A stretch of DNA of 64,000 bases from Thysanoteuthis rhombus. Its lineage: Eukaryota; Mollusca; Cephalopoda; Oegopsida; Thysanoteuthidae. Below the pieces are notes generated by a model. The model worked only from the letters and a program-made list of their open reading frames with translations, did no database searches and was not told the origin of the DNA. Where the stretch lies: assembly GCA_963457665.1 (NCBI GenBank), contig OY735227.1, positions 46,043,959 through 46,107,958 of the forward strand. The letters are read 5' to 3'. Positions 58,620 to 64,000 of this stretch are shown here, piece after piece; position 1 is the stretch's first letter, and the number at the start of each line of letters is the position of its first letter. A program made the translations under genes and the position numbers.

Positions 58620-59590
58620 GACTTGGAACAGCTGAGAAATTATGTAGGGAGAGACCTACCGACCGACCTCTCCCCAACCAACCACTGGACGAGAGAAACG
58701 TGAGGATGCCTCTAGAAAAAATTCAGGGGGATACTGATCTCCTGGATCAGCACCCAAATGCACCCCCCCCACTAATCTATCCCCAATTTTTCTGATTTAG
58801 GATTTCCCTATCATTGTGTTTCACCAAGTCTTATCTTCTATTATCCAATGATCCATTGGATCATCCTCTGAGAAAAAATCCGATGTGACCAGTGTAAATG
58901 CAAATTTTTTGGCAATTGCTAACAATTTTTTTTAAAAAGGTAGGCCGCTCTATAATCAGCATTAAATGGTTATCTTCCTTGACAAATTAGTCATTATAAT
59001 ATAGATAGGAGATAGTAGACCCCCCCCCACTATTATAATTATTCAGTTGCAAATCACCTGCATTTATTTCATTCGTCAAGTCAGCACATTTCAAATGTAC
59101 CTCAATTGAATGCTTCTAGCCACAATGCACCGTTTCAGCAACTTACAGGTTAAAAGCAGATTAACAGAATCAGTCTTTTGGTACAATATAGATTCTACTT
59201 ACATTGATATTTTTATGTACTAATCTATACAACAGTTTCAAGATTTCTAGCAATTCTTTCTCTCTTTTTCTACGTAGACTTAATTTTTTATTTTTTCTTC
59301 TCCATTATACTGCATGTTTATATATTTGGCAATTTAATCAACAACAACCTCCTTCTTCCACGTGAATCTTTCTTTCTTGCTTGCTTTTCCTCCTTTCTCG
59401 TTTCTTTATCTCTGAATTGAATACACAAGCACACACAGCATAATGCATTTTGATGCTTACAGGCATTTTTCTTTACATAAAGATTAACAATCTTCTCCTT
59501 CAGACTGCAGACGAGTTCAACCAAGAGAAGACTTGAAAAAACAAAGAGAAATTTCTCAGTCAGCAAAATACACACACATACACACAAATA
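58620..59590. other. Intergenic, no gene recognised
   Basis: AT-rich with C runs near 58764 and 59021. No coding or repeat structure beyond these. Confidence 0.4.
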
Positions 59591-59598
59591 ATGAAGTG

Positions 59599-60088
59599 TT
59601 AACCCATTAACTGCGGAAGGTAGCAAGTGTAATATCCATTGTTAGATAAAAGCTCTTGTCCATTGCAGGATAATCCATTTCAAGTTATCCACTTTATACC
59701 AGTCATATTAAGAATGAGTGAGACCTGCGCCCCCCCCCCCTCCACAAAAAAATTCTGAACACAGGGAGGAAAATGTGTGTATGGAGGGTGGAAGTCTGAA
59801 AAATAGTGAAAATTAAGTATTCTCAGGATATATCAGCTACTGGAATTGACTTTTCATAAAATGTGAGAGAATTTTCTTTTCATGCATGTGTGAGTGTGAG
59901 AATGTATCAAAATGTGTGTGCCTTCATGCAGAATGTGTGTGACTTGGAAGGTATGCTACTGCAAGGTAAAAGCTCTGACTCACAGATAAAACTGTGTTGC
60001 CATCAATGACAATAAAGTAGAAATTTCATTGACATAGCCTTAAAACTGCAATGATGGATATTTCCATCATCCATGATTAATGGATTAA
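59599..60088 (+). mobile_element. piggyBac-like MITE, copy C (enlarged)
   Basis: The element starts TTAACCCATTAACTGCGGAA at 59599 and ends CATGATTAATGGATTAA at 60088, so both TTAA flanks are present. The ends match copies A and B (GATAAAAGCTCT, ATAATCCATTTCAAG, and near the right end AAAACTGTGTTGCCATCA, AGAAATTTCATTGACATAGC, ACTGCAATGATGG). About 250 extra bases (59700-59950) in the middle are absent from A and B and may be a nested insertion. Confidence 0.75.
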
Positions 60089-60666
60089 CAAGCATCTCTT
60101 GCGTATTTTGGGGGGTTAAACTGTTTCTTTGACTTTTCATTTTGTACACATCACTGAAACAATGAGTAATTGACTTTTTACCCTTAACAGACAAACATCC
60201 ACTATTTTCCACATCTTTTCCAGCAGATATTTTAGAAAGTTCCTGTCAGATCAGAATCTGAATAGTTCCTACTCTAACAGACTTCTTGTACAACATAGAG
60301 AGAGAGAGGTTACACACCTACAAAATACACAAGAAAGCCCTTTTTTGGAAAGAAAAGAAGCAATGTCACATGGAGTCTTAAATCATTGCTTCACTCTCCT
60401 GTTAAGCAGTTTCTGTTGAATAATTCTCAAACTAAATGTATAGTCTTCCTCAAACACAGGGATGTAAACATTTTGCATAAAATACTTGATAGAGTTCATT
60501 GGTGTCCCCAAAACGGAAAGTGTCGATGGAACTGGATAATTTCTGGAACCACCCACGTAAACATATTTTGGCATCCGAAAATTAGATAGAAATACCATAC
60601 AGTAATCAATTTTTGGCCAAGTTTAACCTTTGATTAGGACTGATTTTGACCAATCACCATATTCTA

Positions 60667-61740
60667 TTAGGTTGTCTCACATGAAATGGACATTTATTAA
60701 AGGAAAAAAAAAGCAACTTGAAAACGTAAACAAGCCTGGTTTATCAATCAACATAAGCTCCATTTGCTTTGATAACTTTCTTCCATCCGGCTTCATTATA
60801 GAAATTATTCTCTTTCAAAACTAAAAATTGTTCAAATGCTGTCATAATTGCTTCTTTGTTGGCATACTTGTTTTCATTGTAAAGTAAAAGCTCAACGTGC
60901 TTGAACGGGTGATAATCTGTCAGAAATGAGTTAAGTGATTGAGGATGATCTAGATTTCATAAGGTTTCTGCCACTTTGTTTTTTTCGTCATTCTGATAAC
61001 ATGGGGTCTGGCATTGGTAAGCAACAAAATCGGCCCATATCTGTGTACAAACACTGGCTGTTTTCTGGATAATTTTGGATACATTTCATTAATTTGCTGG
61101 CAGTATGATTGAACTGTAATTATTTCTCCATCTTGTAAAAATGAATAGTGGATGATTCATTCACAGTACCACCAGTCACCATAACTTCTGGTAGATATAA
61201 TGGAGATTTTGAAATATGTTTTGACTTTTCTGGCACATCTAACCATTTTGGAGATCCCTTACGATTGTTATACAAGATCAAATTTTCATCACAAGTGACA
61301 ATTCTTTTAAAAAATGGTTCCTTTGCATTCCATGTCACAAATGAGGAACAGATTGTTAAACCTCACATTTTATTGTCAGCGCTTCTTAGTTGCTTAGAGC
61401 AACAATCTTGTCCATTTCTTTCACTTCTCCAATTGATGCTAGGTGTTGTCGTACTGTTGTTTTAGAAATCATTGAATTTTGAGCAAGACTTCAGAATGTT
61501 TTCCTTCGATCAGTTTCCACAATTTCCCTTAAATTCTCACCATCAGCAACTGATTGTGTACATCCTTCAGTGTCATTATCCAGGCTTATGACAAAATTTG
61601 TCACATGGTTTTTTCAGAGCAAGTTTCCATTTCTAATGTGAAATTGCTGTTCTTGAAAGCTTGAACAGCATTTCTACCAAGTTTGAACTAATACAAAAAC
61701 AATAGTCTGATTTCCTTTGGGTGTTGCATCTCTAAGAGTG
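60667..61740 (-). mobile_element. Mariner element, minus strand, inactive
   Basis: Minus-strand transposase in shifting frames. From the right: an N-terminal part with FKLGRNAVQAFKNSNF; DGENLREIVETDRRKTF; ISKTTVRQHLASIGEVKEMD; IVTCDENLILYNNRKGSPKW (first catalytic Asp kept); LYLPEVMVTGG; VQSYCQQINEMYPKL; YGPILLLTNARPHV (HDNARPH altered, second Asp lost); LTDYHPFKHVEL (third Asp); and GWKKVIKANGAYVD, stop at 60744. The left end reads TTAGGTTGTCTCACATGAAA preceded by TA (60665-60666). The matching right end was not found, so the 5' side may be truncated. It is a different mariner lineage from the one at 42513. Confidence 0.85.
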
Positions 61741-61749
61741 AAGGATTAC

Positions 61750-63780
61750 CCTATTGAAACTGATATAATGAATAATAAATTGAAAATTTTAAAAGAAAGC
61801 TGATGTCATATAATCAGTTTAATAAATACAACAATATTTTCTGCTTCAGAATTTTTCATAATCGTAATCATGAAGACATAAGCTTCCATCATATGAATTT
61901 ATGAATTCCTGTGGAGTGTGTTGTAAAAAGAATCTGGAAAATGTACATTTTTTGTATTTATTTCAACATTTACGTGTTTTTATCATTATTATTTCATAGT
62001 GTTATTAATCACATATTTCAGAATGACTTACTACAGGAGGTCTATAATATTTCACTGATAAATTGTAATCTGTGAATAAATAGTTCAATAATCAACTTAT
62101 AATCTCTCAATTTAAATTGTTGTGGTTCACATATTTTTCTTATTCGTTTCATTAGTTGTGTACAAGGCGAGAAGTTTGATATGAAAAATCAAGCTCCAAA
62201 TTGATGGATTGCATTATACTCAAGTGTAAAATAATGATGAAATATATTACTGATTTTTAGCTACAAGAAGTGGGGATAACATCATATTCAAGATCACATT
62301 GTACTCAAGTACATATGGTATCTACAAAAGCAATAAATGTAACCTTCTTTCTAAAAGAAAAAGGTGATTGCAAAAAATCAGTCCTAATCAAAAGATCCAT
62401 TTTTGACAGACCAATGGTTAAACTTAGCCCAATTTTTTCTACTAGGCCTGAGGGTTCACACATTTTACTCGAGCTAGTATCAAATTTGCCCTCGTGGGAA
62501 GGTGAATAAATTATATTAGACTGAATATCCTCATGGCTTAACAAGTGGAGTAAATTGCTATAAAAAAAAAAAAGAATGAAGTGTGGAATATCAAGTATTG
62601 TTTAATTTGATTTGTTTATAAAAAGAGATATTTGTGATTTTTAGAGATTTTTTTTAACAATTAAATGTATACACATAACATAACAGAAAATAAATGTCAT
62701 TCTTCCTCTTACTCTCAGCTCTTCTCTATGAACAATATCGAAGTACCCACTGTTAGCAAAATAAAGTATTTCAACTCAATATTTCCTGTTTACTCTCCCC
62801 TCCTCTCTATGAATGATAAGAAGTTCCCACTCACTCTGCAATTGAGCCGTTCTTTATCAGCAGCCAGTGGATTCAGCTGAAAAAAGCGAGCACAAAATGT
62901 CTACTTTAGCGTGAATTTACATTATAAATCGAACCCTCTCGAAGCATGTTTAGAAGGAGTGATTTTGGAAAACTTATTAGCAAAAAAAATACCAGTACAC
63001 AGAAAATTTCGTTGGGTTATGTTGCGTCATTTCAGGCTGTCACAGACATACCTAGAGTCAAAGGGACAGACAGACTCTTAGTGAATTATAATAAGATACT
63101 TGGGTTTTTTGTTTTGTTTTTATAAATCTTCTTTTGGCAGCCTCCTCAACTACATGCTAACCAGACCGTAGTCTTCTTCACACGCACCCGGTGAACAGAA
63201 ATATACATACACACATACAAACACATTATAAACCCACAGTACTACTATTACAACAATCAAGTAACAGCAATCGCTCATACTTGAGCAGGTCCCTAACTAA
63301 CAACAGGGCTGCATTTATGGCAATTTTATCTCGAGCTAAACGCGTTTGTTATATTTAATGACGATATATTGATACATAAAGCGAATTTGCTTTATTTGTG
63401 AGGAAACAACGGCCAGGATCGTCCACAACTTTATTTCAAACAAATTACTCAGTAGAATCGCAAAATATTGTATGCGTATGCATGATCGGAACATCATTCA
63501 CATGTTATGTTAATAACCCAGACACGTTTACGTCTTATGAACCAGCAGCCCTTTATTAAACCACTATTGCACGACATGGTAGTAGTTTTGTACTGAATAC
63601 AAGACTACAATGCAAATTTGTATTCGATATTTAAACAGCTTATAACAAACAAACGAAAAATGGAAAGAAGATAAACTGAGAACGTTTGATTTATTGATAT
63701 TTTTAATTTATAACAACAAGTGAGAAGGAGAAAGGAACCTCAAAACGCAAACAAGTGCTTGCTACAGTAACAACAAGAAA
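61750..63780. other. AT-rich intergenic sequence, upstream of the right-edge exon
   Basis: No coding signal. A loose tandem duplication lies at 62695-62870 (CTCTATGAACAATATCGAAGT and CTCTATGAATGATAAGAAGT, each followed by YCCCACT). TTTGATTAGGACTGATTTT near 60635 is repeated in inverted form near 62375-62400 on the other side of the mariner. The part 63300-63780 is less AT-rich and may hold the promoter of the last exon. Confidence 0.4.
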
Positions 63781-63781
63781 G

Positions 63782-63849
63782 ATGTGTCGTCAAGCAAAAC
63801 GACTTTTCCCGGATAGTCTTCGTTCAGAATTTAAGCTTCGTCTACTCAA
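63782..63849 (+). CDS. Candidate first coding exon at the right edge
   Basis: The ATG in AAGAAAGATGTGT opens 22 codons, MCRQAKRLFPDSLRSEFKLR then LL, and ends CTCAA|GTGAGT, a consensus donor, two bases into a codon. If no splice occurred here the frame would stop at once (AAG TGA), which fits an exon boundary. The peptide is basic with amphipathic spacing, possibly a short organelle-targeted N-terminus, but this is a guess. The rest of the gene lies beyond the window. Family not recognised. Confidence 0.4.
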
Positions 63850-64000
63850 GTGAGTTTTATTACTTATTTTCATCTTTTTATTTACTGCAGACATTACATT
63901 TATTTATCAGTAAATTTATTAGTATCTGGAGTTGTAAAGACAGACACAAAGTAAGGGTCCAGTTTTGTATTATACGTTCTCTGTCGATCACCCCTTAAAG

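Noticed and set aside
62270..62544. Opposed 79-codon frames on both strands
   Set aside because: There is no recognisable motif; part of the sequence is an inverted relative of 60604-60650, which suggests a repeat.

Overview
The window is AT-rich animal nuclear DNA with one well-supported spliced gene, three weaker 5' exon candidates and a dense load of decayed transposable elements. The spliced gene structure, long introns, tRNA-derived SINE-like sequences, Penelope-like retroelements, mariner, hAT, Tigger and piggyBac-like relics, and short AAGGGA...TCCCTT hairpins suggest a lophotrochozoan. A mollusc is likely and a cephalopod is a reasonable guess. No sequence search was run, so the taxon is inference.

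Layout: (1) 1-2.8 kb: a SINE-like repeat (about 515-788, minus), a short 5' coding exon on the minus strand (1270-1407) and a probable divergent promoter region. (2) 2.8-15.9 kb: TSR3, the 18S rRNA aminocarboxypropyltransferase, six exons on the plus strand with matching splice phases, 350 codons. Its introns hold at least six different inverted-repeat or SINE-like insertions. (3) 16-28.5 kb: a repeat field with a palindromic family carrying a tRNA-like hinge, a Tc1-type fragment, a decayed copy of a multicopy EADTR/RYIPxH protein family, and two Penelope-like element relics with RT and GIY-YIG remnants (minus). (4) 28.5-42 kb: no recognised host gene. It holds three copies of one long-inverted-repeat MITE, LTR-like blocks, a GATA minisatellite, a long-TIR element enclosing an RTE-type LINE tail, and a hAT-like element. 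(5) 42.5-53 kb: a complete but dead mariner, minisatellites, and a 2.9 kb TA-flanked inverted-repeat element filled with degenerate satellite arrays. (6) 53-64 kb: a candidate first exon (53082-53245), a hAT MITE with an 8-bp target duplication, opposed LTR-like blocks, a relic of another multicopy transposon-type protein, a third piggyBac-like MITE, a second dead mariner (minus) and a candidate first exon at the right edge (63782-63849).

The only pathway that can be stated is ribosome biogenesis, through TSR3. The most unusual property is the number and variety of foldback (inverted-repeat) elements: at least ten families in 64 kb. They include a palindrome with a tRNA-like hinge, an 85-bp hairpin found just upstream of two candidate start codons, and a transposon-like unit whose body is a degenerate satellite. 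I see no evidence for a new multi-gene system.
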